This document shows, piece after piece, positions 27,075-35,331 of a DNA stretch of 64,000 bases (its first letter is position 1; every line of letters starts with the position of its first letter). The position numbers were made by a program, and so were the translations under genes. The notes under the pieces are model-generated. The model ran no database searches. It saw nothing but the letters and a program-made list of their open reading frames with translations, and was not told where the DNA came from. The DNA comes from Phycisphaeraceae bacterium (GTDB taxonomy: Bacteria > Planctomycetota > Phycisphaerae > Phycisphaerales > SM1A02), in assembly GCA_015709595.1 (NCBI GenBank), contig CP054178.1:1302001-1366000 (forward strand), in the 5' to 3' direction.

Positions 27075-27238
27075 CTTGCGTCTGCACGTCATCGACCAGC
27101 CAACCACGACCGAGAGCGGCATGAAGCCGCGGACGAACATTGAAGGCCGCCGATGCCCGGCTTCGGGTCTTTCACCCGGTATCGGTGATCAGCCGTGGTT
27201 CCGTTCACCGGCTGCTTCCTGAACCGGTACCATCAACC

Positions 27239-28795
27239 ATGCGTACCGTCCGTCTGCTGCCGCTCGTCCTGATCCTGCTCGCCTCCTGCGCCGCCGCCCA
27301 GGGAGATCGTTATGTCATCACGCTCGACCCCGCCGCCCGCGTCGAACCCGCCACGGGTCGGCTGCTGCTCTTCTTTCTGACCGAAGGCAGCCCGGACTGG
27401 GGCGCGAGCCCCATCGACGGCCCGTTCTTCGACCGCCCCGAGCCGATCGCCGGGGTGGACGTGACCGACTGGAGGCCCGGTACATCCATCACCATCGACG
27501 GCGCCGCGATGGCGTTTCCGCACTCGATCGACCACCTGCACGGATCAATCCGCGTGCAGGCGATTCTCGACATCGACCGCACGGAGCGATCGTTCCAGCA
27601 TGGTCCCGGCAACATGTTCAGCGATGTCATCTCCGCGCGTGTTGATCGCAGCAGGCCGGATGAGGTGAAACTGACGCTCTCGCACGTCGTGAAGCCGCGC
27701 GAGTTGCCCGCCGAGCAGGGGAATCTGAAGTGGGTGCAGGTCCGCAGCGAGCGGCTGAGCGCGTTCTACGGGCGTGATGTCTACCACCGCGCCGGGGTGG
27801 CGCTGCCCAGGGGCTGGTTCGACCCCGCGCAGCCGGAGAAGAAGTGGCCGGCGATCTACATCGTTCCGGGCTTCGGCGGGCGTGAGGAATCCGCCGCCAA
27901 CTACGCCGAGATGCTGGCGACCGTCGAGCCGGAGTACGCCCCGCAGGCGGTGATCATCGTGCTCGACCCTGAGTCGCCGCTGGGGCATCATGGCTTCGTC
28001 GATAACGACAACCACGGACCGCGCGGCAGCACGCTGGTGGAAGAGTTCATTCCCGAACTGGAGAAACGCTTCCGACTCGACGCCCGGCCCGACCGCCGCC
28101 TGCTCTACGGCCACTCCTCCGGCGGGTGGACGGTGCTGTGGCTGCAGCTCAACTGGCCCGCGTTCTTCGGGGGCTGCTGGTCCAGCGCGCCGGACCCGGT
28201 GGACTTCGCCGCGTTCCAGATGACCAACCTGTACACGGACGGCAACCTGTTCACCATCGCCACGGGCGCGGACGCCACGGCCCGCAATGACACCCCCTCG
28301 TACCGCACGGTGGACTTCGAGGGCCGCGATGTCGTCCACATGACGGTGCGGCAGGAGGCCGGCATGGAGCGCATCATCGCCCCCGACGGCACGAGCGGCC
28401 TGCAATGGGACGCATGGGAGGCGATGTTCTCCCCCCGCGACGGAGCCACCGGCCTGCCGCGGCCCATGTTCGACGCCCTCACCGGCGTCATCGACAAACA
28501 GGTGGTCGAGCACTGGTCGCGCTTCGACATCGCGCTTCGGCTGCGCGACAACTGGGAGACACTCGGCCCGGTGATGCGGCAGAAGGTGCGGCTCTTCTGC
28601 GGCGAGCACGACTCGTTCTACCTGGACCGCGCGGTCAGGCGGGTCAAGGAGATGGTGGACCTGCGGTCGCCTGACCTGCCGCCGGGGCCGGGGTACGTGG
28701 AGATCGTGCGCTTCGCCTCGCACGGCTCGCTGGTCAACCTGACGGCGGAGCGCGTGCACAAGGAGATGATCGAGCAGTTGAAGCGCACGGAGTAG
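27239..28795 (+). CDS. secreted esterase-like alpha/beta hydrolase
   Basis: 518 residues from ATG 27239. It begins with a signal sequence (LLPLVLILLASCAAAQ) that may be a lipobox ending at the Cys in LASC. The second half is an esterase D/feruloyl-type domain (PF00756-like): WPAIYIVPGFGGREES, nucleophile Ser in YGHSSGGWTVL, and a late His in FASHGSL. The first half (about 20-210) is beta-rich and may be a binding domain. The catalytic domain is plausible; substrate is unknown. Exported. Confidence 0.8.
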   Translation: MRTVRLLPLVLILLASCAAAQGDRYVITLDPAARVEPATGRLLLFFLTEGSPDWGASPIDGPFFDRPEPIAGVDVTDWRPGTSITIDGAAMAFPHSIDHLHGSIRVQAILDIDRTERSFQHGPGNMFSDVISARVDRSRPDEVKLTLSHVVKPRELPAEQGNLKWVQVRSERLSAFYGRDVYHRAGVALPRGWFDPAQPEKKWPAIYIVPGFGGREESAANYAEMLATVEPEYAPQAVIIVLDPESPLGHHGFVDNDNHGPRGSTLVEEFIPELEKRFRLDARPDRRLLYGHSSGGWTVLWLQLNWPAFFGGCWSSAPDPVDFAAFQMTNLYTDGNLFTIATGADATARNDTPSYRTVDFEGRDVVHMTVRQEAGMERIIAPDGTSGLQWDAWEAMFSPRDGATGLPRPMFDALTGVIDKQVVEHWSRFDIALRLRDNWETLGPVMRQKVRLFCGEHDSFYLDRAVRRVKEMVDLRSPDLPPGPGYVEIVRFASHGSLVNLTAERVHKEMIEQLKRTE

Positions 28796-28828
28796 ATGTT
28801 GGCGTGGGCGCGGCTCACGGAGTGGTGG

Positions 28829-28848
28829 GGCAGGCGTCCCCGCCTGCC
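28829..28848. repeat. palindromic repeat family 3
   Basis: GGCAGGCG-TCCC-CGCCTGCC perfect hairpin in the esterase-DinB spacer. Confidence 0.65.
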
Positions 28849-28870
28849 GATCGTCCGACGCTGAAGAGAT

Positions 28871-28889
28871 CGCAGGCGCGACGCCTGCG
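28871..28889. repeat. palindromic repeat family 3
   Basis: CGCAGGCG-CGA-CGCCTGCG perfect hairpin, 23 bases after the previous copy. Confidence 0.65.
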
Positions 28890-28948
28890 CCATCTGGCGG
28901 AGCAACCTGAGCAAGAATATCGTTGCTGCACAAGTGAAAGCAGCCGCC

Positions 28949-29461
28949 ATGTCCTCCCCCAACCTCCCCCACAACCCCCCCCACAACCCCATCGACATCC
29001 TCCTCGATCACAACCTTTGGGCCACGCGGCAGGTGCTGGACGCCTGCGCCGCGCTCTCGCCCGAGCAGTTCCACCGCCGCTTCGAGATGGGCGTCGGCTC
29101 GCTGCACGACACGGCGAGGCACATCCTCGGCGCCATGCGGGTGTGGACCGATCTGTTGGCGGGGCGCGCCTACCGCCCGCGGCTGGAAGATGGGCCGCAG
29201 CTCGCCATCAGTGAACTCATCGCCTTGCTCGATGACGCCGCGGCGGACCTGAAGCGGCACGCCCACGCCCACCCGCTCGACGGCACGGTCACGCGCGAGC
29301 GGGGCGGCAGGTCATACACCTTCACCCGCGGCGCGGTGCTCACCCATGTCGCCACGCACGGCATGCACCACCGGGCGCAGATGCTCAACATGCTGCGGCA
29401 TCTGGGCGTCAGCGTGCTGCCGCAGAGCAGCGTGGTGGAGTGGTGTCGCGCGTTGAGTTGA
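28949..29461 (+). CDS. DinB family protein
   Basis: 170 residues from ATG 28949; a GTG at 28934 is possible. The four-helix DinB fold is suggested by HNLWATRQVLDACAALSPEQF, GSLHDTARHILGAMRVWTDLL and the C-terminal LTHVATHGMHHRAQMLNMLRH. The three metal-binding His of DinB (one in the second helix and two in THGMHHRAQ) are present. DinB/YfiT-like proteins bind divalent metals and act in thiol transfer or damage response; the substrate is unknown. Confidence 0.85.
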   Translation: MSSPNLPHNPPHNPIDILLDHNLWATRQVLDACAALSPEQFHRRFEMGVGSLHDTARHILGAMRVWTDLLAGRAYRPRLEDGPQLAISELIALLDDAAADLKRHAHAHPLDGTVTRERGGRSYTFTRGAVLTHVATHGMHHRAQMLNMLRHLGVSVLPQSSVVEWCRALS

Positions 29462-29504
29462 GAGACATGCTCACGTCGGCTTGGCGACGGGCACATTGAG
29501 TCGA

Positions 29505-30302
29505 TCATGCCGCGCGTCGCCGCGCCTCCTGATCCTGGGCGGCGCTCTGACCGGCGATGCACGATGATCCGGGTGTGCCTGCGGGTTTCATTGGCGCCGT
29601 CTTCGGCGATGTCGGTTCCTCACGTCCCAGCCGTGCGAAGAACCCGCCTCCCTCCGCCGCCCGCATGTCGGAAGCGATGATCGCCGCGTGACCGACGTCA
29701 ATCGCTTCGCCGCGCTCGATCAGCGCCTCTTCCAGCGTGGTGCTGCCGGTCTTGAAGGCCGTGCCCGCCGCCAGCACGGCGCAGAACGTGCCGAACAGGC
29801 CGAAGTCGAACAGCAGCGCGAAGGGCGTGAACAGGGCGGCGGCCTCGTCGCTTCCCTCGGTGAGCATCGACATGAACTCCTCCTGCTCCGTCTCGCTCAT
29901 GTCGGTCCAGCGGTCGGTGGCCTCGTCGTAGACTTCGGGCAGGTAGTCCTCCTCCTGCTCGTCCCACACTTCGTAGCCCTCCTCCTCCCACTCCTCGGCC
30001 ACGCCGTAGGCGATCTCGTTGATGACATTCTCCTCGCTGACGGCGAGGTGGGATTGAATCTCGTTGTTCACCACGATGAAGCGCACGCCGAAGATGGCGA
30101 AGAGCGTGAGCCCCGCCGCCAGCACGCCGGCTGGGAAGCCGCCGCGCATCTGCGTGCCGCGCATCATGCCGTACCCCGCCGCCCCGCCCACGATGGGCGC
30201 CAGCACCCACAGCGACCAGCCGGTAATCTCGATGATCACGAACCACACCAATGCGCCGACCACCGCGCCCACGACGGCGAATGTGAAGCCCTTGCCAAGC
30301 AT
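29505..30302 (-). CDS. hypothetical multi-pass membrane protein
   Basis: 265 residues from ATG 30302, which follows AGGGAGAA. Membrane helices are visible near 5-26 (FTFAVVGAVVGALVWFVII), 33-50 (LWVLAPIVGGAAGYGMM), 62-80 (GVLAAGLTLFAIFGVRFIVV) and about 165-190 (FALLFDFGLFGTFCAVLAAGTAF). Between the third and fourth lies a strongly acidic segment (EEWEEEGYEVWDEQEEDYLPE). The basic, Gly-rich C-terminus may be cytoplasmic. No family is recognised. It is divergent from the thiC riboswitch region. Confidence 0.65.
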   Translation of the reverse strand: MLGKGFTFAVVGAVVGALVWFVIIEITGWSLWVLAPIVGGAAGYGMMRGTQMRGGFPAGVLAAGLTLFAIFGVRFIVVNNEIQSHLAVSEENVINEIAYGVAEEWEEEGYEVWDEQEEDYLPEVYDEATDRWTDMSETEQEEFMSMLTEGSDEAAALFTPFALLFDFGLFGTFCAVLAAGTAFKTGSTTLEEALIERGEAIDVGHAAIIASDMRAAEGGGFFARLGREEPTSPKTAPMKPAGTPGSSCIAGQSAAQDQEARRRAA

Positions 30303-30548
30303 GATGCGTTCTCCCTGCGAGTCCACGGCGCTGGCCGATGGCGAGTCCTCCGGCGCGGCGCCGCGGCGGACTCCTCAATGATGACCGATCCGCGGAATTC
30401 TCGTATGGGAATCGTCCCGAGCGAACCACCGGTTGAGGCGGATGCACGACTCGGCACGGCGTGCGGCAGTTTCTCCGGGCTCGGAAGGTCCGTAAACACG
30501 GATCGTCCGCGGCGAAAACGTGATCGGACCCGGCTACGATGGATCAAA

Positions 30549-30651
30549 CGCTCGGGGCGCGGACGAGTCACAGGCGGGACGCCTGTGCCGCTGACGTTCG
30601 CTGAGAAGCACCCGTGGAACCTGATCCGGTTCGAACCGGCGGAGGGAAGCG
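30549..30651 (+). promoter_or_regulatory. TPP (THI-element) riboswitch upstream of thiC
   Basis: The TPP aptamer core is plain: CTCGGGGCGC at 30551-30560, GCTGAGA at 30600-30606, ACCCGTGGAACCTGATCCGG at 30610-30629, and GGCGGAGGGA at 30638-30647. P1 is CGCT / AGCG (30549-30552, 30648-30651). P3 is GCGGACG / CGTTCGC, extended by an 8-bp hairpin at 30569-30587. The thiC ATG follows P1 by three bases, and the GGAGGGA of the aptamer is the only Shine-Dalgarno-like sequence. TPP binding is therefore expected to block ribosome access directly. Confidence 0.9.
30569..30587. repeat. palindromic repeat family 3 inside riboswitch P3
   Basis: CACAGGCG-GGA-CGCCTGTG perfect hairpin. The same sequence type occurs at 28829 and 28871. 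Confidence 0.6.
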
Positions 30652-30654
30652 ACC

Positions 30655-32727
30655 ATGACGCATTCGATGACATCCAACGGTCATTCCTCGAACGGGCACG
30701 CCACGAACAGAGCCAGTGTCGGCTCGGCTCCGGCCTCCGACGCGCCATCACGACGGCCGGAGGTCGGCGGCTTTCCGCTGCCTCTGCACGGCGCGATCAA
30801 CCCCGGCGACACGCCCAACGTCACCACGCCAGGCAGTTTTGCGCTCAGACCCGACATCGGCGGCCCGCGCATGTTCGCCAGCCCAGACACGCCCGGCATG
30901 CCCGCGCCCAGCGACAAGACCGCCTGGGACTTCATGCCCGACGGCTGGCTGGTCGAGATCCTCGGCGAGCGCGAGGCGGCCGCCGCTCCGCGCGGCTGCG
31001 CTTCCTCTCCCTGCGCCGCGTGCGAGTCGTACACCTTCGCCGACGCCCGCGGCATTGTCCGCCGCGTGACGCCCCCGCCGGGTTTCAAGCCCGTCACGCA
31101 ACTGGAGCACGCGCGACTCGGCATCGTCACGCCGCAGATGCGCCGTGTCGCGCAGCGCGAGCCGCACTTCGAGACGCTCTTCCCCGGCAGGGCCGCGGAG
31201 GCGGTGCGCGACGAGGTCGCGGCGGGCCGGATGGTCATCCCCGCGAACATCAACCACCTGAAGTTCAACCTCGACCCGATGTGCATCGGGCGTGCCAGCC
31301 GCACCAAGGTGAACGCGAACATGGGCGCCTCGCCCGTTTCGTCGGGCACCGACGAAGAAGTCGAGAAACTCAGGTGGGCCGAGAAATGGGGCGCGGACAC
31401 GGTGATGGACCTCTCCACCGGCGGCGACCTCGACGCCTGCCGCGAGGCCATCATCCGCGCCAGCACCGTGCCCATCGGCACCGTGCCCATCTACTCGATG
31501 ATCATCGGGAAGAAGATCGAGGACCTCGACTGGGCGACGATCGAGGCCTCGCTGCACCATCAGGCGCGGCAGGGCGTCGACTACTTCACCATCCACGCGG
31601 GCGTGCGCCGCGCGCACCTCAAGCACGTCAAGAACCGCCTGATCGGCATCGTCTCGCGCGGCGGGTCGCTGCTGGCCAAGTGGATGCTCGTCCACAACCG
31701 CGAGAACATCATGTACGAGCGGTGGGAGGACATCTGCGACATCCTCCGCGCCTACGACGTGACCTTCAGCATCGGCGACGGCCTGCGCCCCGGCGGGCTG
31801 GCCGACGCCACCGACGCCGCCCAGATCGCCGAACTCGAAACGCTCGGCGAACTGACCGAGCGTGCGTGGCGCCGCGGCGTGCAGGTGATGATCGAAGGCC
31901 CCGGGCACGTGCCCTTCGACCAGATCGAGTGGAACGCGAAGGTGCAGCGGGCGATCTGCCACGGCGCGCCGTTCTACGTGCTCGGACCGCTCGTGACCGA
32001 CATGTTCCCTGGCTACGACCACATCACGTCTTGCATCGGCGCGACCGCGATGGCGTACCACGGGGCGGCGATGCTGTGCTACGTCACGCCCAAGGAGCAC
32101 CTGGGCCTGCCGAAGAAGGACGACGTGAAGCAGGGGTGCATCGCGTACAAGATCGCGGCCCATGCGGCGGACGTGGCGCTCGGAATCCCCGGCACGCGCG
32201 ACCGCGACGACGAACTCACCAAGGCCCGCGCGGCCCTCAACTGGGAGAAGCACTTCGAGTTGTCCTTCGACCCCGACACGGCCCGCGCGTATCACGACGA
32301 GGACCTCGACGTGGACACGGACTTCTGCGCCATGTGCGGGCACGACTGGTGCAGCGTGCGCATCAGCAAGGAGATCCAGGAGTTCGCCAGCGGCAAGGCC
32401 CCCGGCTTCGAGCGACTGGGCGGCCGCGACCGAACCATCCCCGGCGCCCCCGTCCGTTCCGAGGCCCTGACCCCCGAGCAGCAGGCAATCCTCGCCCGTC
32501 GCGGCGTTCTCAGCCCGGACGAAATCCACCGGCTGGCGGCGAAGGGGAGGAAGCCGTCGGCCATCGGCCACCAGCAACCGACCGCCGACACCCCCGCGGC
32601 CAAACGCTCCTGCCACTCCGACTACGTGCCCGATGCGGAAGAGGCCAAGCGCATCCAGCGCGAGACGCTCGTGCCGCTCAACACCGCCCCGGCCCACAAC
32701 ATCCCGACGCATGACTCGGTGATCTGA
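30655..32727 (+). CDS. thiC: phosphomethylpyrimidine synthase
   Basis: 690 residues. ThiC is a radical-SAM enzyme that rearranges aminoimidazole ribotide to hydroxymethylpyrimidine phosphate for thiamine. Landmarks include [98 protein letters not shown] and the Fe-S motif [10 protein letters not shown] near residue 560. The C-terminus is extended by about 100 residues beyond the Fe-S motif with a Pro/Ala-rich segment (residues about 590-660). The TPP riboswitch directly upstream represses it when TPP is plentiful. No other thiamine gene is adjacent. Confidence 0.97.
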   Translation: MTHSMTSNGHSSNGHATNRASVGSAPASDAPSRRPEVGGFPLPLHGAINPGDTPNVTTPGSFALRPDIGGPRMFASPDTPGMPAPSDKTAWDFMPDGWLVEILGEREAAAAPRGCASSPCAACESYTFADARGIVRRVTPPPGFKPVTQLEHARLGIVTPQMRRVAQREPHFETLFPGRAAEAVRDEVAAGRMVIPANINHLKFNLDPMCIGRASRTKVNANMGASPVSSGTDEEVEKLRWAEKWGADTVMDLSTGGDLDACREAIIRASTVPIGTVPIYSMIIGKKIEDLDWATIEASLHHQARQGVDYFTIHAGVRRAHLKHVKNRLIGIVSRGGSLLAKWMLVHNRENIMYERWEDICDILRAYDVTFSIGDGLRPGGLADATDAAQIAELETLGELTERAWRRGVQVMIEGPGHVPFDQIEWNAKVQRAICHGAPFYVLGPLVTDMFPGYDHITSCIGATAMAYHGAAMLCYVTPKEHLGLPKKDDVKQGCIAYKIAAHAADVALGIPGTRDRDDELTKARAALNWEKHFELSFDPDTARAYHDEDLDVDTDFCAMCGHDWCSVRISKEIQEFASGKAPGFERLGGRDRTIPGAPVRSEALTPEQQAILARRGVLSPDEIHRLAAKGRKPSAIGHQQPTADTPAAKRSCHSDYVPDAEEAKRIQRETLVPLNTAPAHNIPTHDSVI

Positions 32728-32946
32728 GCGAAGCGGGCCGGCTCCGGGTCCAACAAGGGGGCCGTGGTGAGCAGGAGCTGGGGGCGGCGCCCGGCTGATC
32801 GCCGACTTTCGCAGCGTCGGCTTCCGCCACCCCGCACAGGCCGCACATCTTCACCCGGTTTCCCGACAGTCACGCTTCGATCTGGTCGAGTTGTTTCGTA
32901 CGGTTGATGCATCGGGTCGGTGCGTGGCCGCCCGGAGGGAACTGCC

Positions 32947-33420
32947 ATGATGCGTCTCGTGATTGACAGTCTGGTCGCGGTGATGCTGGCGGCGGTGCTG
33001 GCGGGGGTCATCATCCACAATCGCGGGCAGGATGAGCAGATGCTCGCGGTGGAGACGACGCGGACCTCGTTGCGCCAGATTGACCGGCAGCTGGCTCTCC
33101 GCATCACGCTCGAACAGGTGGACCTCACCGACACGGGCCATCCTCGAACGATCGACCCGTCGTGGTTCCAGGGCGAGCTGCCCCGCAACACGCTGCTCGA
33201 CGCCGCCCGCCCGTGGATGGACATCGCCGGGCTGGAGGACCGCGACCGGGTGCACCCGTGGAACATCGCCGCCACCGACGGCAGGACGGCGGCCTTCTGG
33301 TACAACCCCTATCAGGGCGTGGTGCGGGCTCGCGTGCCGCAGGCCCTCACCGACCGCGAGATGCTCGACCTCTACAACCGCGTGAACGCCACCAAGCTGG
33401 AGTCGATGACGGGCCGGTGA
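32947..33420 (+). CDS. hypothetical pilin-like single-pass protein
   Basis: 157 residues from ATG 32947, preceded by GGAGGGA. The N-terminal helix LVIDSLVAVMLAAVLAGVII is membrane-spanning. A predicted helix follows (DEQMLAVETTRTSLRQIDRQLALRI), then a small domain with WYNPYQGVVRARVPQAL, resembling the overall form of a minor pseudopilin. A leader Gly before the helix is absent, so it is not a canonical prepilin. It stands alone between thiC and dapB. Confidence 0.6.
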   Translation: MMRLVIDSLVAVMLAAVLAGVIIHNRGQDEQMLAVETTRTSLRQIDRQLALRITLEQVDLTDTGHPRTIDPSWFQGELPRNTLLDAARPWMDIAGLEDRDRVHPWNIAATDGRTAAFWYNPYQGVVRARVPQALTDREMLDLYNRVNATKLESMTGR

Positions 33421-33533
33421 CGCACGCGCCTGTCAGCGATGGATGAGGCGAGTCGGACGCCGATCCGCGCACGGGTCGGCGTTGTTGTTGATGAGCCCAG
33501 GGCGCCCCGCCGCACCTCGACGTGCGGCGTGAA

Positions 33534-34259
33534 TCACGACGACGAGTCGAGCCCGATGGCCTGCTCGATCTCGTACCGGCCCGGCGTCCGCCGCGCCAGC
33601 CACGCGCCCGCCCGCAGCGCGCCGAGCACGAAGAGGTCGCGCGTGGTGGCTCGGTGAGTGATCTCGAGATACTCGCCCTGCCCCATGAAACGAAGCGAAT
33701 GCTCGCCCACGATGTCGCCCCCGCGTGCGGCGAGGATCGCCTCGCGCGGGAAGGGTCGTCCCGCGGCCCGCTCCACGGCCTCGGCCAGCCGCAGCGCCGT
33801 GCCGCTGGGCGCGTCCTTCTTCGCATTGTGGTGGTGCTCGACCAGCCCCACGTCCCAGGTCGGCCCGAGCAGGCGCGCCGCGGTCGCCGCCAGGTGCTTC
33901 ATCACCGCCACGCCCACGCTCATGTTGGGCGCGATCATGACGGGAATCTCGCTCGACGCGCCCGCGAGCGATTGCCGCGTTTCCTCGGCGATTCCCGTGG
34001 TTCCCACGAGCAGCGCCGCCTTCGCCCCCCGCGCCAGCGACAGCGCGCCGCGGGCTCCGGCGTCGGAGGAGACGTCGATCACCAGGTCGAACGCGCCGCG
34101 CGACAGCGCTTCGGCGCCCTCGACGGGCCCGTCACGATCGACCGCGCCGACGAGTGCGAAGCGAGGATCACCCGACGCCAGTGCGCGGATTCGAGCGCCC
34201 ATGCGCCCCAGCGCGCCGGTCACGACGAGCCGAATCGGATCAGTCCGGTTGTGGGTCAC
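33534..34259 (-). CDS. dapB: 4-hydroxy-tetrahydrodipicolinate reductase
   Basis: 241 residues from GTG 34259, a length close to other DapB proteins; the frame runs on upstream without family similarity. DapB reduces the DapA product in lysine/diaminopimelate synthesis. Visible are the nucleotide-binding VVTGALGRMGARI, FDLVIDVSSD, LVGTTG, APNMSVGVAVM and the active-site EHHHNAKKDAPSGTALRLAE. The C-terminal substrate region has GEHSLRFMGQGEYLEITHRAT. Divergent from the Lys/Ala-rich peptide gene. Confidence 0.93.
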   Translation of the reverse strand: MTHNRTDPIRLVVTGALGRMGARIRALASGDPRFALVGAVDRDGPVEGAEALSRGAFDLVIDVSSDAGARGALSLARGAKAALLVGTTGIAEETRQSLAGASSEIPVMIAPNMSVGVAVMKHLAATAARLLGPTWDVGLVEHHHNAKKDAPSGTALRLAEAVERAAGRPFPREAILAARGGDIVGEHSLRFMGQGEYLEITHRATTRDLFVLGALRAGAWLARRTPGRYEIEQAIGLDSSS

Positions 34260-34399
34260 GCCAAAGATTCCACAAGGAAAAGTGTCAAGCCCCTTTCTTT
34301 TCGCTTCCGATAGTAGTACAACAATGGCGGCGGGTGGTCCGCCGATGTGTTTCGCTTCGCTGCTCCGACAAGCTCGCGAAAGCAAATGGAGACTTGAAC

Positions 34400-34495
34400 A
34401 TGGCAAAGAAACGCGCCACGAAGAAGGCCGCCAAGAAGGCGACCAAGAAGGCCGGCAAGAAGAAGGCCAAGAAGAAGGCCACCAAGAAGATGTGA
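34400..34495 (+). CDS. 31-residue Lys/Ala-rich histone H1-like peptide
   Basis: The whole peptide is built from AKK/ATKK repeats, MAKKRATKKAAKKATKKAGK at the start and GKKKAKKKATKKM at the end. More than half the residues are Lys and most others Ala. GGAG precedes the ATG. Such tails occur in histone H1-like Hc1/HU-type bacterial chromatin proteins, so DNA or RNA binding is plausible. A stem-loop overlaps the stop codon and a strong terminator lies 135 bases later, supporting real expression. No homologue search was possible. Confidence 0.6.
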   Translation: MAKKRATKKAAKKATKKAGKKKAKKKATKKM

Positions 34496-34509
34496 GATCG
34501 TCTCACATC
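34489..34509 (+). other. 9-bp hairpin overlapping stop codon
   Basis: Perfect stem GATGTGAGA / TCTCACATC with loop TCG, starting in the last Lys codon and covering the final Met codon and stop codon of the Lys/Ala-rich peptide gene. Confidence 0.6.
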
Positions 34510-34629
34510 GCCGGGGGCTGAACGTCACCAACCCACAACTCCAACAGGCAGGCGGAGAGAGACTGATCGAGAACGAGACGGGGGCCAGCCGGGGCGAACC
34601 CGGCCCAACAACGAGCGAAACACGGGAAA

Positions 34630-34661
34630 GGGGCCGGCTCACGCCGGCCCCGATCCTTTTT
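34630..34661 (+). terminator. intrinsic terminator
   Basis: Stem GGGGCCGGC / GCCGGCCCC (9 bp, perfect) with a 4-nt loop, then GATCC and five T. It is a textbook rho-independent terminator and is oriented with the Lys/Ala-rich peptide gene. Confidence 0.85.
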
Positions 34662-34787
34662 GCCGCGCTGCGTCGCACACGGGCCGCGCGCGAATGGAAC
34701 CCGCGTGCCGGAAGGATCGACGAAGCGACCGAGGCCCGGGCTCCAGCAGGCGCCGCCGCGGCGCGCGTCACCGCACGTCCCTGCGTC

Positions 34788-34817
34788 TTGCCGATCCCGC
34801 CTGTTCCCGGCTAGGAT
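34788..34817 (+). promoter_or_regulatory. possible sigma70-type promoter of ferredoxin
   Basis: TTGCCG and TAGGAT separated by 18 bases, 40 bases upstream of the ferredoxin start. Confidence 0.4.
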
Positions 34818-34857
34818 CGGGTCCGCTCCCCACGACTCGCCGAGAGGACCACGCCAC

Positions 34858-35121
34858 ATGGCCCACGTGATCGCAGAGCCCTGCATCGGCACCAAGGACG
34901 CCTCCTGCGTCGAGGTCTGCCCGGTCGATTGCATCCACCCCACCAAGGATGAAGCCGACCACGCCGACGCCCAGATGCTCTACATCGACCCCGACACCTG
35001 CATCGACTGCGGGCTGTGCGTGGATGAGTGCCCCGTGCAGGCCATCTACCCCGAGGAAGACCTGCCCGACGAGTGGCGCAAGTACGTGCAGATCAACGCT
35101 GACTACTACGCGGCGAAGTGA
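34858..35121 (+). CDS. ferredoxin with two Fe-S sites (FdxA-like)
   Basis: 87 residues. The first half has CIGTKDASCVEVCPVDCIHP and the second CIDCGLCVDECPVQA, the pattern of seven- or eight-iron ferredoxins of the FdxA kind. The extended first spacing (Cys-x7-Cys) fits a [3Fe-4S] plus [4Fe-4S] protein. It is a soluble electron carrier. GAGAGGA precedes the start. No redox partner is adjacent. Confidence 0.93.
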   Translation: MAHVIAEPCIGTKDASCVEVCPVDCIHPTKDEADHADAQMLYIDPDTCIDCGLCVDECPVQAIYPEEDLPDEWRKYVQINADYYAAK

Positions 35122-35139
35122 GGCGCACCCGCCGTGTGC

Positions 35140-35158
35140 CACGGCTCCGTGAGCCGTG
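35140..35158. repeat. palindromic repeat family 2
   Basis: CACGGCTC-CGT-GAGCCGTG, between the ferredoxin and ada genes. Confidence 0.7.
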
Positions 35159-35331
35159 CGGGTGTTCGCCGTCGGGCGGCTCGCCTGCACGACTCGACCG
35201 CATCGTCACCGCCCATCACTCGCACCAACGCACGGCCGATACGGCCGGGGCACACGCAGGTGGAGCACCATTCCGAATAGCGCGCTCAGGAACCGGTGGA
35301 GCGCCGCCGAACCCATCGGTACCGTGGCGGC

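Larger units (their letters stand above)
34510..34857. other. spacer between basic-peptide gene and ferredoxin
   Basis: 348 bases without an ORF. The first part is the 3' untranslated region of the small gene, ending in the terminator at 34630-34661. The second holds a possible ferredoxin promoter. No tRNA or other RNA gene is recognised. Confidence 0.5.

Noticed and set aside
30625-30640. tRNA T-loop look-alike CCGGTTCGAACCGG
   Set aside because: It is the P4/P5 arm of the TPP riboswitch; no acceptor or anticodon stem can be formed around it.
29688-32714. 1008-residue frame covering the thiC region in another frame
   Set aside because: Its second half is the +1 frame of thiC, rich in Arg/His, with no recognisable domain. 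The riboswitch and ThiC motifs fix the true frame.
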